Origin: Paraburkholderia tuberum STM678
GTDB lineage: Bacteria; Pseudomonadota; Gammaproteobacteria; Burkholderiales; Burkholderiaceae
NCBI RefSeq assembly: GCF_902833905.1
Contig: NZ_CADFGP010000031.1
Location: 32,706-96,705 of the forward strand
DNA length: 64,000 bases
Direction: 5' to 3'
Shown here: positions 17,540 to 26,819 of the stretch, one piece after another
Layout of the letters: every line of letters starts with the position of its first letter
Numbering within the stretch: the first letter of the stretch is position 1
Translations under genes and position numbers: made by a program
The notes under the pieces: model-generated
Seen by the model: the letters and a program-made list of their open reading frames with translations, nothing else
What the model was told of the DNA's origin: nothing
The model's database searches: none

Positions 17540-20356
17540 TCACGCGACGCCCAGACGTTTTTTCATCGCCGCGGTGATGCGCTGACGCGTCTTTGCGTAG
17601 CCGGCCCACGGGTCGTTTCCGAGGCCGTCCACGCGCTCGTGGACGTTGCGGATGCCCCATTGATCGCCGCTCGTCGTGCTCTCCAGTTCGTCCCACGCGA
17701 GCGGCACCGACACCCCGAGCCCCGGCCGCGCGCGCGCCGAGAATGCGGCCACCGTGCTCGAGCCACGGTTGTTGCGCAGATAGTCGATGAAAATCTTTTT
17801 CTTGCGATTCTGCGCGCCCATCTTGGCGCTGAAGTACTGCGGCAGCGTCGTCGCCATGTGCTGCGCGACCGCCTGCGAGAAATCCTTCACTTCGTCCCAG
17901 CCGGCCTGCTTCGCGAGCGGCACGACCACGTGCAAGCCCTTGCCGCCACTCGTCTTGCAGAACGACTTCAGGCCCAGTTCGTCGAGCAGCGAGCGGGTCA
18001 GTTGCGCGGCCTCGACCATGCGTTCCCAGCCGAGCGAGGGGTCCGGGTCGAGATCGAACACCATGCGATCGGGCTTTTCGATATTCGACGCGACCGCATT
18101 CCACGTATGAAACTCGACGGTGCCCATCTGCGCGGCGCCGACCAGCGCGGCGAGCGTGTCGATCGTGATCAGCGGAGGATGGCCGGGATCGAGTCCCTCG
18201 TGCTGCGTGACGTGCGGAATCGACAGCTTCTGGCTGTGCTTCTGGAAGAACAGCTCACCGCCGATATCCTCGGGCGCGCGCACCAGCGCGACGGGCCGCT
18301 CGCGCAGATGCGGCAGCATCCATTCGGCGATTGATTCGTAGTACTGCACCAGTTCGAGCTTGCTTGCGCCGCTGCTCTTGTCGATCACGCGATCGGGATG
18401 CGAGATGCGCACGCCGGCGATTTCGCTCTGTGCACGCGAGCGTGTTGCCGTGGTTCGGGCGGGCGCGCTTTCCTTGGCGGCGGGCCTGGCGGCACTGGCG
18501 GTCTTGCTGGTTGCGCGCTTTTTCGGCGCGCCTGTTTGCGACGTAGCGGCGGTGGCGGTTTCGGTTTGCTGTTGCACGTCGGCTCCTTGTCGGGCGGTTT
18601 CCCTGACGATCTGGCGCGCCGGCTTGTCGTCGCGCAGGCTGACGAACGACGCCTGGCGCACGATGCCGTCGCCCGTCCATTCGGCGAAGTTGCATTCGGC
18701 AACGAGCACCGGCTCGACCCAATGCACGGGCGTGCGGCTGCGCTCGCGCGGTGTGCTCGCGAACGGCATGCGCTTGCTCGCGTGCGCGTCGAGCGCCTGT
18801 TTGACCGAGCGCAGCAGCGCGGCGTCGAAGCCGGTGCCGACGCGGCCTGCGTACTGCAGCCGGCCATCGGCGTCGTAGACGCCGAGCAGCAGCGCGCCGA
18901 ACGCCGAGCGGCTGCCGCCCGGCTCCGAATAGCCGCCGATCACGAACTCCTGGCGGCGCCGGCACTTCAGCTTGATCCACGACGGCGAGCGGCCCGACAC
19001 ATAGCTGCTGTCACGCCGCTTGCCGATGATGCCTTCGAGCGCCATGTCGCACGCGCTCCTGAGCAGCTCGTCGGCGCTGAACGCGAAGTCGTTCGAAAAG
19101 CGCAGCACGCGATCGTCGACGCCTTCGAGCAGCGCCCGCAAAATCGCGCGGCGCTGTTCGAGCGGCACGTCGCGCAGGTCGTAGCCGTTCAGAAACGGCA
19201 GATCGAACAGATAGATCACGATGTCCTGCGGGCGATGCGCATCGAACGCGTTTTGCAGCAACTGGAAGTTGGGCACGTCGCGTTCATCGAGCACGACCGC
19301 TTCGCCGTCGAGCCACGCGCTTTGCACATCGAGTGCCGCGAGAGCCTCGATCTGCTTGCTGAACTTTGCGGTCCAATCGTTGCCGTTGCGCGTGAAAACG
19401 CTGACGGCACCGCCCTTCGCTTTCGACGCGTGGTCGATGCGCGCGAGCACGCGGTAGCCGTCGAACTTGATTTCGTAGAGCCAGTCATCGCCTGGCGGCG
19501 CGCTGTCGACGAGCGTCGCCAGCTCCGGCTTCAGGCTCGCGGGCAAGACGGCTTTGACCGCGCCTTCGATCGATGGCGATGCGGCGAGTTCGCGTAGCGA
19601 CTGCGCGCTGCGCGTCGCGACGATGTCGGGGCGTTTGGGATCGGCTGCGCGGCGCGAGGATGCGGATTTCGCCGGCTTGCCCGCGCTCGTGGCCTTGCCG
19701 TCGCGCGAGGTTTTCGTCTGCGCTTTCGATTGCTTCGTTTTCCTGCCTTTCGAAGCCCCGTCGGCCAGCACGCTGCCCGGCAGCTTCTTCAGCACGTCGT
19801 AGTCGCTTTCGTCGCGCGCTTCCTCGTCGCGCTCCTTGATCAGCAGCCATTGCTCCTTGTCGCCGCTGCCGCGCATGTGGCTCCGTACGAGCGTCCAGCC
19901 GCCATGTAGCTTCTCGCCGTGCAAATGAAACTTGAGCTTGCCGGCCGCATACGACCGCGCGGCTTCGGCCGCGCCGCCCGCCGGCTCCCATGTGCCGCGA
20001 TCCCACACGATCACGATTCCCGCGCCATAGTTGCCGGGCGGAATCTCGCCCTCGAAGGTACCGTATTCGACCGGATGGTCCTCGACGCGCACCGCGAGCC
20101 GCTTGACCGACGGGTCGAGGCTCGGCCCCTTCGGAACCGCCCACGACAGCAGCGCGCCGTTCAGTTCGAGCCGGAAGTCGTAGTGCAGACGCCGCGCGTC
20201 GTGCTCCTGGATCACGTAGGAGAGCGTATCGGGCGCGGCACGCGTCGCGCGCTTGCCGGTCTTGCTCGCGGCGCGCTCGCGGGTCGTCGCGCCGGCCGGC
20301 TCCGGCGTGTCCTCGAAGCGGCGCTTGCGATGATAGTGCTCGAGCCGGTCGTTCAT
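17540..20356 (-). CDS. ligD: Multifunctional DNA ligase D (NHEJ)
   Basis: A 938-residue enzyme that processes and seals double-strand breaks with Ku. Domains are in the order phosphoesterase, ligase, polymerase. The 3'-phosphoesterase (about 45-200) has HDARRLHYDFRLELNG and WAVPKGPS. A Lys/Ala-rich linker follows. The ATP-dependent ligase (about 290-590) has the nucleotidyl-lysine motif YEIKFDGYRVLARI and EGIIGKRRDSSYVSGRSP. A second disordered linker precedes the primase-polymerase (about 660-938), with metal ligands in FDLDPDPS and KTSGGKGLHVVVPL. Length and order match the Pseudomonas-type LigD. It starts 48 bases after ku, so both form one transcript. Confidence 0.96.
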   Translation of the reverse strand: MNDRLEHYHRKRRFEDTPEPAGATTRERAASKTGKRATRAAPDTLSYVIQEHDARRLHYDFRLELNGALLSWAVPKGPSLDPSVKRLAVRVEDHPVEYGTFEGEIPPGNYGAGIVIVWDRGTWEPAGGAAEAARSYAAGKLKFHLHGEKLHGGWTLVRSHMRGSGDKEQWLLIKERDEEARDESDYDVLKKLPGSVLADGASKGRKTKQSKAQTKTSRDGKATSAGKPAKSASSRRAADPKRPDIVATRSAQSLRELAASPSIEGAVKAVLPASLKPELATLVDSAPPGDDWLYEIKFDGYRVLARIDHASKAKGGAVSVFTRNGNDWTAKFSKQIEALAALDVQSAWLDGEAVVLDERDVPNFQLLQNAFDAHRPQDIVIYLFDLPFLNGYDLRDVPLEQRRAILRALLEGVDDRVLRFSNDFAFSADELLRSACDMALEGIIGKRRDSSYVSGRSPSWIKLKCRRRQEFVIGGYSEPGGSRSAFGALLLGVYDADGRLQYAGRVGTGFDAALLRSVKQALDAHASKRMPFASTPRERSRTPVHWVEPVLVAECNFAEWTGDGIVRQASFVSLRDDKPARQIVRETARQGADVQQQTETATAATSQTGAPKKRATSKTASAARPAAKESAPARTTATRSRAQSEIAGVRISHPDRVIDKSSGASKLELVQYYESIAEWMLPHLRERPVALVRAPEDIGGELFFQKHSQKLSIPHVTQHEGLDPGHPPLITIDTLAALVGAAQMGTVEFHTWNAVASNIEKPDRMVFDLDPDPSLGWERMVEAAQLTRSLLDELGLKSFCKTSGGKGLHVVVPLAKQAGWDEVKDFSQAVAQHMATTLPQYFSAKMGAQNRKKKIFIDYLRNNRGSSTVAAFSARARPGLGVSVPLAWDELESTTSGDQWGIRNVHERVDGLGNDPWAGYAKTRQRITAAMKKRLGVA

Positions 20357-20404
20357 GGCGATGACTCCGGTGCGTTTGGTGCCATAGACGGCTCGGCCGC
20401 GCGC

Positions 20405-21424
20405 TCAGGCCGCCGCGCGCCGTTTGCGGGACGTTGCGGTGGTTTTCGACGTCGCGCGCCCGCTGCCGCCGCTGCCGCCGCTACCGCTGCGACTGCGCGC
20501 CGTGCTTGCCGCGCGCGGCTTTTTGCGCGCGGGCGCGGCCGCCTCTTCATCGGACTCGGCCTCGCTATCGCTCTGATCCTCGTCCTCGTCGGCGGCGCGC
20601 TTGCGGCCCGTGGCGGCCTGCTTGCCCTTGCCGCGGCCAAGACTGCGGCGCAGCAGATCGGACAGGTCGAGAATGTCGGCGGACTTGCGCGACTCGTGCG
20701 GCGTTTCGACCTCGACGACCTCCTCGGTCTTGCCCGCCTGGATCTTGCGCTCGACGAGCGCCATGATGTCGTCGCGAAACGTATCGTGATACTGCATCGG
20801 GTCCCACGTCTCGCTCATGTCGTCGATCAGCTTTTTCGCCATGTCGAGTTCTTTCGCCGTCACGCCGGCGGCCTTCATGCCTTCGGGCGGCACGTTGAAT
20901 TCGTCGAAATTGCGCACCTCGTCGGCCCAGCGCAGCGTGTTCAGCGCGAGCATCGGACCGAGCGGAATCAGCGCCGCCAGATGCTGCTTGTTGTGCAGCA
21001 CGACACTGGCGACGCCGATCTTGCCCGACGCCGTCATCGCCTCGCGCAACAGCGCATAGACTTTTTCACCCTTGCGGTCGGGCGTCAGGAAATACGGCGT
21101 ATCGAGATAGAGAAACGAGATGTCGGGGGCGTCGACGAACGCGAGGATGTCGACCGTCTGCGTCGACTCGGGGTTCGCCGAGCGGATTTCGTCGTCCGAC
21201 AGCACGACGTAGTGATCCTTCTCGTACTCGAAGCCGCGCACGATGTTGTCGCGGGTCACGTCCTTGCCGGTCCGCTTGTTGAACTGCTTGTAGCCGATCG
21301 GATCGATCGTGCGCTTGTCGAGCAGATTGAAGCCGACCTTCTCCGACTGCGTCGCCGGATAAAGCTGCACCGGTACGTGGACGAGCCCGAAACTGATTGC
21401 GCCCTTCCAGATCATGTGTGCCAT
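20405..21424 (-). CDS. ku: Ku DNA-end-binding protein
   Basis: A 339-residue homodimeric ring protein that binds DNA ends and recruits LigD. The start MAHMIWKGAISFGLVHVPVQLYP is the canonical N-terminus, and GGGGAG lies six bases before the ATG at 21424. The Ku core covers roughly residues 1-255. The C-terminus is an unusually long, acidic then basic low-complexity tail (DEDEDQSDSEAESDEE, then Arg/Ser/Gly-rich), probably used in DNA contacts and ligase recruitment. The gene is immediately upstream of ligD on the same strand. Confidence 0.95.
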   Translation of the reverse strand: MAHMIWKGAISFGLVHVPVQLYPATQSEKVGFNLLDKRTIDPIGYKQFNKRTGKDVTRDNIVRGFEYEKDHYVVLSDDEIRSANPESTQTVDILAFVDAPDISFLYLDTPYFLTPDRKGEKVYALLREAMTASGKIGVASVVLHNKQHLAALIPLGPMLALNTLRWADEVRNFDEFNVPPEGMKAAGVTAKELDMAKKLIDDMSETWDPMQYHDTFRDDIMALVERKIQAGKTEEVVEVETPHESRKSADILDLSDLLRRSLGRGKGKQAATGRKRAADEDEDQSDSEAESDEEAAAPARKKPRAASTARSRSGSGGSGGSGRATSKTTATSRKRRAAA

Positions 21425-21625
21425 CGCGCGCTCCCCTGTCCCATGGCCCTGAGATCTCAGGCGAAGCAGCAAGCGTGCCCGCGTTTCGGTGCGCTCGACA
21501 CTGCTGCCACGCGTAAAGCAGGAGCGGGTCGGCTCGGCGGCGTGCCGTCATGGGGTTGTAAGTCTTGCGACGAGGCGGCAAAACCTACGGTTTTCCTGGT
21601 GCGCGCGGTCTATGCGGCGCCCGCA

Positions 21626-22861
21626 TCAAGGCTCGAGCAGGACCGGTACCGACGCAAACCCGCGAAACCGCACGCGAGCGCCCCGCGTCGGCTCACCATC
21701 GACGCGATACGCCGGGAAGCGCTGCACGAAGCGCCCGATCGCAATCCGCGCCTCCAGCCGCGCCAGCGACAGACCCGCGCACTGATGAATCCCGAACCCG
21801 AACGCGAGATGCCGGTTCGGGTCGCGGCGGATATCGAAGCGGTCCGGCTCGGCAAACTGCTCGGGATCGCGATTGGCCGCGCCGATGCACAGCGTGACCG
21901 GCGTGCCGCGCGCGAGCGCGACGCCGCCGATCTCGGTATCGACGGTGGCCATGCGATTGCCGAGTTGGTTCGAACTCTCGAAGCGCAAGCACTCCTCGAC
22001 CGCGGTGCCGATCAACTCCGGCTCGCGCAGCAGCGCGGCACGCTCGTCAGACCACTCGCTCAGCGTGACGAGTCCGTTGCCGATCAGGTTGGTGGTCGTT
22101 TCATGCCCGGCGTTCAGGATGAAAATGCAGTTCTGCAGCAGTTCGGCTTCAGATAGCTGCTCGTGCGGCCCCTCCCCCTGGATCAGCCGCGTCAGCACGT
22201 CGTGCTGCGGATCGCCCGGCTCGCGGCGGCGTCGTGCGACGAGGCCGCGCAGATAGTCGACGAATTCGCTGACCGCGCGATTGCCGCGCTCGAACTGCGC
22301 GTCGGTCAGCGACGGCTCGAGCGCGCCCAGTATCGCGAGCGACCAGTCGCGCAACGGCGCGCGTTCATCGTGCGGCACCTCGAGCAGATTGCCGATGACC
22401 TCGACCGGAATCGCCGCCGCGAATTCGCCGATCAGATCGATACGCCCGCGCTGCGCGGCCGCATCGAGCAGGCCGTCGACGAGCCGGATCAGGGCGGGCT
22501 CCATCGCCGCGATCGCGCGCGCGGTCAGCGCGCCGGCGATCAGCTTGCGCACCCGCGTATGGCGCGGTGGATCGTTGAACACGAGACTCGTGGTGTGATG
22601 CGCGTAGAGCAGAGAGTCGCCGTATTTCGGGCGGAACTCGACGGTCTTGTCGGAGCTGAAGGTCTTGGGGTCGCGGTAGACCGCCTGCACGTCGCGAAAG
22701 CGCGTCAGGAACAGCGAGCCGTCGGGCATGCGCCGGATTGGCTCATAGCTGCGCAGTGCGTGATAGACCGGATAGGGGTCGGCGTAGAACGCCGGGCTCA
22801 GATGACGCAGATCGAAGTCGCGGGCAAGGGAGGATGCCTCGCTGGCGGTTGCCGGGGTCAT
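21626..22861 (-). CDS. Cytochrome P450
   Basis: A 411-residue soluble bacterial P450 (CYP107/CYP109-like class by general look). The heme-thiolate signature is FGFGIHQCAGLSLARLE near residue 360. The I-helix oxygen-activation motif is NAGHETTTN and the K-helix ExxR is ECLRFES. There is no fused reductase domain, and no ferredoxin or ferredoxin reductase gene is adjacent, so redox partners must be encoded elsewhere. It is monocistronic and divergent from serB. The substrate cannot be told from sequence. Confidence 0.93.
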   Translation of the reverse strand: MTPATASEASSLARDFDLRHLSPAFYADPYPVYHALRSYEPIRRMPDGSLFLTRFRDVQAVYRDPKTFSSDKTVEFRPKYGDSLLYAHHTTSLVFNDPPRHTRVRKLIAGALTARAIAAMEPALIRLVDGLLDAAAQRGRIDLIGEFAAAIPVEVIGNLLEVPHDERAPLRDWSLAILGALEPSLTDAQFERGNRAVSEFVDYLRGLVARRRREPGDPQHDVLTRLIQGEGPHEQLSEAELLQNCIFILNAGHETTTNLIGNGLVTLSEWSDERAALLREPELIGTAVEECLRFESSNQLGNRMATVDTEIGGVALARGTPVTLCIGAANRDPEQFAEPDRFDIRRDPNRHLAFGFGIHQCAGLSLARLEARIAIGRFVQRFPAYRVDGEPTRGARVRFRGFASVPVLLEP

Positions 22862-23077
22862 GCGTTGTCTCCGTGGGGCGTCTTGTTGCGCCAGGGTGGG
22901 GTGGTGGGTTCGTGTGAGCGTATTCGTTCGGCCTGCTCCGTTACGGCGATGCGCCGGACGCCGGCTTCAGCCAACGCGACGACCAGCCGCCTGCGACGGG
23001 CCAACGCACAGAACCGATACAATAGCGGGATTTTCCGCGCGCCACGCGCCTCTTTCTTCCCGCGTCACCGGTCGTCC

Positions 23078-23917
23078 ATGAACCTCGTCATTCAAAGCGT
23101 CGCCCCCCTTTCCGCTGACCACCACAAAACGCTCGTCGCGCTCGCACGCGGCTCGCACGCCGCCGTCATCGACGAGCACGCGATTCGCATCGCCGACGCG
23201 AACCTCGCGCAACGCGCCGACGTCGAAGCGTATTGCTATGCGCATCGACTCGACTACGCGTTTGTCGAAACCGGCCGCCAGTTGAGCGACTTCGGCCTCG
23301 TCGCGATGGACATGGATTCGACGCTGATCACGATCGAGTGCATCGACGAAATCGCCAATTTCTGCGGGCTCAAAGCCGAAGTCGCGGCGATCACCGAGGC
23401 TGCGATGCGCGGCGAGATCAAGGACTTCAACGAGAGCCTGATTCGTCGGGTCGCGCTGCTGAAAGGGCTCGACGCCAGCGCGCTCGAGCGCGTGTACGAG
23501 GAGCGGCTGCGGTTGTCGCCGGGCGCCGAACGCATGCTGGCCGGCGCGAAACAGGCGGGCCTGAAAACGCTGCTCGTGTCGGGCGGCTTCACGTTCTTCA
23601 CCGCGAAGCTGAAGACGCGCCTTGGGCTCGATTTCACGCGCGCGAACACGCTTGAAATCATCGACGGCAAGCTGACCGGCAATGTGATGGGCGAAATCGT
23701 CAATGCCGAGGTGAAAGCGCGCACGCTGCGCGAAACCTGCGCGACGCTCGGCATCGAACCGTCGCGCGCAATTGCGATGGGCGACGGCTCGAACGACCTG
23801 AAAATGATGGCCGAAGCGGGACTCTCCGTTGCATTCCGGGCGAAGCCGGTGGTGCGGGAAGCAGCCAGCGTGTCGTTCAATTTCGTTGGACTGGACGGTT
23901 TGTTGCGGTTGGTTTGA
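23078..23917 (+). CDS. serB: Phosphoserine phosphatase
   Basis: A 279-residue HAD-superfamily enzyme catalysing the last step of serine synthesis. Motif I is AMDMDSTLITIE with the nucleophilic Asp, motif II is LLVSGGFTFF, and motif III/IV is AMGDGSNDLKMM. The N-terminal 75 residues form an ACT-like regulatory part, as in longer SerB proteins. The frame is open upstream to 22163, but only because it runs antisense to the P450 gene. The ATG at 23078 fits family length. A TACAAT at 23018-23023 could be its -10 box, with no convincing -35 box. Confidence 0.94.
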   Translation: MNLVIQSVAPLSADHHKTLVALARGSHAAVIDEHAIRIADANLAQRADVEAYCYAHRLDYAFVETGRQLSDFGLVAMDMDSTLITIECIDEIANFCGLKAEVAAITEAAMRGEIKDFNESLIRRVALLKGLDASALERVYEERLRLSPGAERMLAGAKQAGLKTLLVSGGFTFFTAKLKTRLGLDFTRANTLEIIDGKLTGNVMGEIVNAEVKARTLRETCATLGIEPSRAIAMGDGSNDLKMMAEAGLSVAFRAKPVVREAASVSFNFVGLDGLLRLV

Positions 23918-23995
23918 GGCTGGCGCTCGAGGGATCCGTTATCGCTCGCGTCGGCACAACGACCGACGCGCTAGCGAGCCGCGCGAACCGTTGCG

Positions 23996-24127
23996 TTATC
24001 TGTTGAAAATGGCCGGCAAGAACAGCGCGAACATGCCGATGGAAATCAGGATGCTGAAGATCAATACGCCCTTCATGATGCGATCGTGATTTTTGCCTAT
24101 TTCCAATGACAGGATAAATTGTTTCAT
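23996..24127 (-). CDS. Small single-span membrane protein (43 aa)
   Basis: An ATG at 24127 opens a 43-codon frame. It starts MKQFILSLEIGKNHDRIM and continues into one hydrophobic helix (KGVLIFSILISIGMFALFLP), ending in IFNR and a TAA stop. An excellent ribosome-binding site, GGAGGAGCTT, sits directly upstream. It lies 51 bases downstream of another membrane-protein gene on the same strand, so the two probably share a transcript. I do not recognise the family. A small regulatory membrane peptide or a subunit for its neighbour are both possible. Confidence 0.62.
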   Translation of the reverse strand: MKQFILSLEIGKNHDRIMKGVLIFSILISIGMFALFLPAIFNR

Positions 24128-24178
24128 AAGCTCCTCCACAAGACAGAACAAGTATAAGAGCTGCACTATCCAATAAAA

Positions 24179-24628
24179 CTAATTGAGGTAAATGTGCAGG
24201 GCCGCGGATAGAAGCGCCGCCAGGCAGGTCATGAAAATTGACGTGCCTATCGCCCCACGTGATAGCGCGCCAACCACGGACTCGGTCTGCCGGTGATCGA
24301 TAACGATGGCGAAGCCGTCCCGCCGCACCTTGAGTAAGCACGCCATCACGGCTATGGAACAGGCGAACGCCAAGCCGCAGAACCCAACGATCCCCAACGC
24401 AAGCATCGACGTCTCCACGCTGCCCTGCTCCAAGGCCATCACCGCCTCATAAATCGCGGCGGCGCAAAGTCCGATCGCACACCAGAACAGTTGCCCGTCC
24501 TTGACCGACGCCGCAATCATCGTCCTGGCAACGCGCCAGCCATACGCGGGCGCGACGAGCGCGAGCGTAAAGATCGGCCCGGCAATCGGCACCGCAAGGT
24601 TCAGCAACAGCCAGAAGAAAAGATTCAT
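24179..24628 (-). CDS. Hypothetical polytopic membrane protein
   Basis: A 149-residue protein with four likely transmembrane helices: LLLNLAVPIAGPIFTLALVA, FWCAIGLCAAAIYEAVMAL, MLALGIVGFCGLAFACSIAV and a C-terminal one around GTSIFMTCLAALLSAALHI. The loop between helices three and four is charged (KVRRDGFAIVIDHRQTES). Its GC content is somewhat lower than its neighbours. The small 43-residue membrane protein follows 51 bases downstream. No conserved motif is recognisable, and function is unknown. Confidence 0.7.
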   Translation of the reverse strand: MNLFFWLLLNLAVPIAGPIFTLALVAPAYGWRVARTMIAASVKDGQLFWCAIGLCAAAIYEAVMALEQGSVETSMLALGIVGFCGLAFACSIAVMACLLKVRRDGFAIVIDHRQTESVVGALSRGAIGTSIFMTCLAALLSAALHIYLN

Positions 24629-24741
24629 CCAAGCCCCTCCCCCGAGCGCCGCAACGTTCCGTCAAGCACACGATCGTAGCGTCGCGCCGCGGCATCGAAC
24701 ATTCGGCCGGACGGTCGGGTCTGCCTGATACTCAGGGCAAC

Positions 24742-24776
24742 AAAAAAGCCCGCCGGGAACACATCCCGGCGGGCTT
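24742..24776 (-). terminator. Terminator of the metC-like gene
   Basis: A 13-base perfect stem (AAGCCCGCCGGGA/TCCCGGCGGGCTT) with a five-base loop. On the minus strand it is followed by six T residues. It lies 33 bases after the lyase stop codon. Confidence 0.85.
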
Positions 24777-24809
24777 CTCGAACAACGTGTCGAACAGGGC
24801 TAACGCGTG

Positions 24810-25994
24810 TTAAGCCAGCTTGGCCAGGCTCTGCTCGATATCCGCACACAGGTCCGCCTCGTCTTCCAGACCGATATAGAAGCGCACCAACGTGCCGCGA
24901 CGCGGCCACTGCGCCGCAGTGCGCATCGACGCGATGTCGTACGGCATCGCGAGGCTATGCGCGCCGCCCCAGCTCCAGCCGAGCGAAAACAGTTCGAGCG
25001 ACTCGCAAAACGTGTCGATCCGCGCCGCGCTGTACCGTTCGTCGAACACCACCGAGAACAGTCCGCCCGCGCCGCTGAAATCGCGCTTGTACACTTCGTG
25101 CCCCGGACAGTCACCGAGCGCCGGATGCAACACCGCGACGACTTCCGGCCGGCTCTTCAACCACGTCGCGAGCGACAGCGCCACGCGATCGTGCTGCGCG
25201 AAACGCAACTGCATACTCGGCAGGCTGCGCAGGATCAGCGAGCAGTCGTCCGAGGACACGCCGATGCCCATGCGCATGCGCGCCGCCTTCAGCTTCACAT
25301 GCACGTCGTGGTCGACCGTGATCGTCGCGCCCATCAGCACGTCGCCGCCGCCCGATTGGTATTTGGTCAGCGCCTGCACCGAGATGTCGACGCCGTGGTC
25401 GAACGGCCGGAACGCGAGGCCCGCGGACCACGTGTTGTCGATCGCGGTGACGACCTTGCGCGCGCGCGCCGCCGCCGTGATGGCCGGTACGTCGGGCACT
25501 TCCATCGTCACCGAGCCGGGCGCCTCGATCCAGATCAGGCGCGTGTTCGGCTGGATCAGACTGGCGATGCCCGCGCCGATCAGCGGATCGTAGTAGCGCG
25601 CCGTGATACCGAAATCGCGCGCGAGCCAGTCGCCGTGGTCGCGGTTCGGCGAGTACACGTTATCGGGAATCAGCACGTCGTCGCCGGCCTTCACGAGGCC
25701 GAAGTAGACGTTCGAGATCGACGACAGCCCCGACGGCTGCAGCAGCGCATGATTGCCGCCCTCGATCGCGGCGAGGCGCTGAGCGAGCGCGATCTGCGTC
25801 GGCGTCGCATGCAGGCCGTAGCGCCATTGCGCGTCGTTTTTCCAGTCGAGCGCGCGCATCGCGGCGAGGTCGGGAAACACCACCGTCGACGCGCGCGTGA
25901 CGGGCGTCGAGAACGATTCGAAGCCCGGCGTGATCTGGTCCTCGGCACGCACGATGCGGGTCTGCAGGCCATGTTTGAATTTGGATTCAGTCAT
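24810..25994 (-). CDS. metC: Cystathionine beta-lyase (Cys/Met metabolism PLP enzyme)
   Basis: A 394-residue fold-type I PLP enzyme that cleaves cystathionine to homocysteine in methionine synthesis. The PLP lysine is in VQALTKYQSGGGDV (about residue 212), the preceding aspartate region is VTAIDNTWSAG, and the aromatic substrate contact is in NVYSPNRD. Length agrees with MetC. Two upstream in-frame starts exist (26015 and 26036). I chose the ATG at 25994 because conservation begins there, although its ribosome-binding site is weak. It is monocistronic with its own terminator. MetB-type or other gamma-lyase activity cannot be excluded. Confidence 0.85.
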   Translation of the reverse strand: MTESKFKHGLQTRIVRAEDQITPGFESFSTPVTRASTVVFPDLAAMRALDWKNDAQWRYGLHATPTQIALAQRLAAIEGGNHALLQPSGLSSISNVYFGLVKAGDDVLIPDNVYSPNRDHGDWLARDFGITARYYDPLIGAGIASLIQPNTRLIWIEAPGSVTMEVPDVPAITAAARARKVVTAIDNTWSAGLAFRPFDHGVDISVQALTKYQSGGGDVLMGATITVDHDVHVKLKAARMRMGIGVSSDDCSLILRSLPSMQLRFAQHDRVALSLATWLKSRPEVVAVLHPALGDCPGHEVYKRDFSGAGGLFSVVFDERYSAARIDTFCESLELFSLGWSWGGAHSLAMPYDIASMRTAAQWPRRGTLVRFYIGLEDEADLCADIEQSLAKLA

Positions 25995-26078
25995 GTGAAG
26001 CTCGGTGAAAAACATAGTCAAGCGAGCCTGAAGCAACGGCCGCGCTGCGCGATTCCGGATGCCCGGCGCGCGTGCGCA

Positions 26079-26756
26079 TCAGTAGCCCGTTTGCAGGTTG
26101 CTGACGCCGCCCACTGGGTGCCCGCCGGCAGCGGGTGCCGGCGCGGGAGCCGCCGCGCCGTTGGCCCCGGCCGGTTGCGGTGAGGGGGCTGCAGGCCTCG
26201 TCGCCGCACCGCCGGCCGAACCGGCCAACGGCACCGCCTGCCCTGCCGCCAGCGGCTTCAGGTTGAATTCCTGAGGGTTCGAATCGTCGACGTTCATGCG
26301 GTCGCCTTCGAGCGAGCCGTCCGCCGCGAACTTGCCGACCCAGTTGCCGGTGATATGCGTGCCGTCGTTCGATTCCTCGACTTCGAGCGTATCGCCGTCG
26401 CGATCGCCGGCGATCAGAATCACCTCGCCGCTATCGGTGTACTGATACTCGCCGTGCACGCCAGATGGATCGTCGGTCTTGGGCCCGAGCCGCAGCACGA
26501 TCGGCCGCGCGCCGAGCGTGCCCACGTAGCGCGGAAACTTCGCGAACTCGGGGCTCGGTTTCAGCGGCAACTGGATCGGCGGCGGCGCGGCCAGTTCCTT
26601 GACCGCATCGCTTTCCGCCCACGCCTGCGACGGCATCCACAGCACCGTGCCCGTACACAACAGCGCGGCGGCGCTCACCACCACGCCGGCGCGCCGGCGC
26701 AAGGCGTGCGTTGCCGTGCGGGTTGCCGAACCCTTCGTCACTTTCGCTTCCTGCAT
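26079..26756 (-). CDS. Exported hypothetical protein with Pro/Ala/Gly-rich tail
   Basis: A 225-residue protein. The N-terminal 20 residues are basic, followed by a hydrophobic core (GVVVSAAALLCTGTVLWM) and a likely signal cleavage at SQAWAES around residue 48. The mature globular part (about 55-165) contains repeated acidic beta-type segments (DGDTLEVEESNDGTHITGNW). The last 55 residues are low complexity (Pro, Ala, Gly). No family is recognised. It is probably periplasmic or surface-located. It lies between the metC-like gene and bktB on the same strand, with its own spacers. Confidence 0.65.
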   Translation of the reverse strand: MQEAKVTKGSATRTATHALRRRAGVVVSAAALLCTGTVLWMPSQAWAESDAVKELAAPPPIQLPLKPSPEFAKFPRYVGTLGARPIVLRLGPKTDDPSGVHGEYQYTDSGEVILIAGDRDGDTLEVEESNDGTHITGNWVGKFAADGSLEGDRMNVDDSNPQEFNLKPLAAGQAVPLAGSAGGAATRPAAPSPQPAGANGAAAPAPAPAAGGHPVGGVSNLQTGY

Positions 26757-26819
26757 CCCGTCGATCCTTGTTGCTGGTTCCTGCTTGCTACCTATGTCGC
26801 GCCGGCCTGCCGTACGCGC

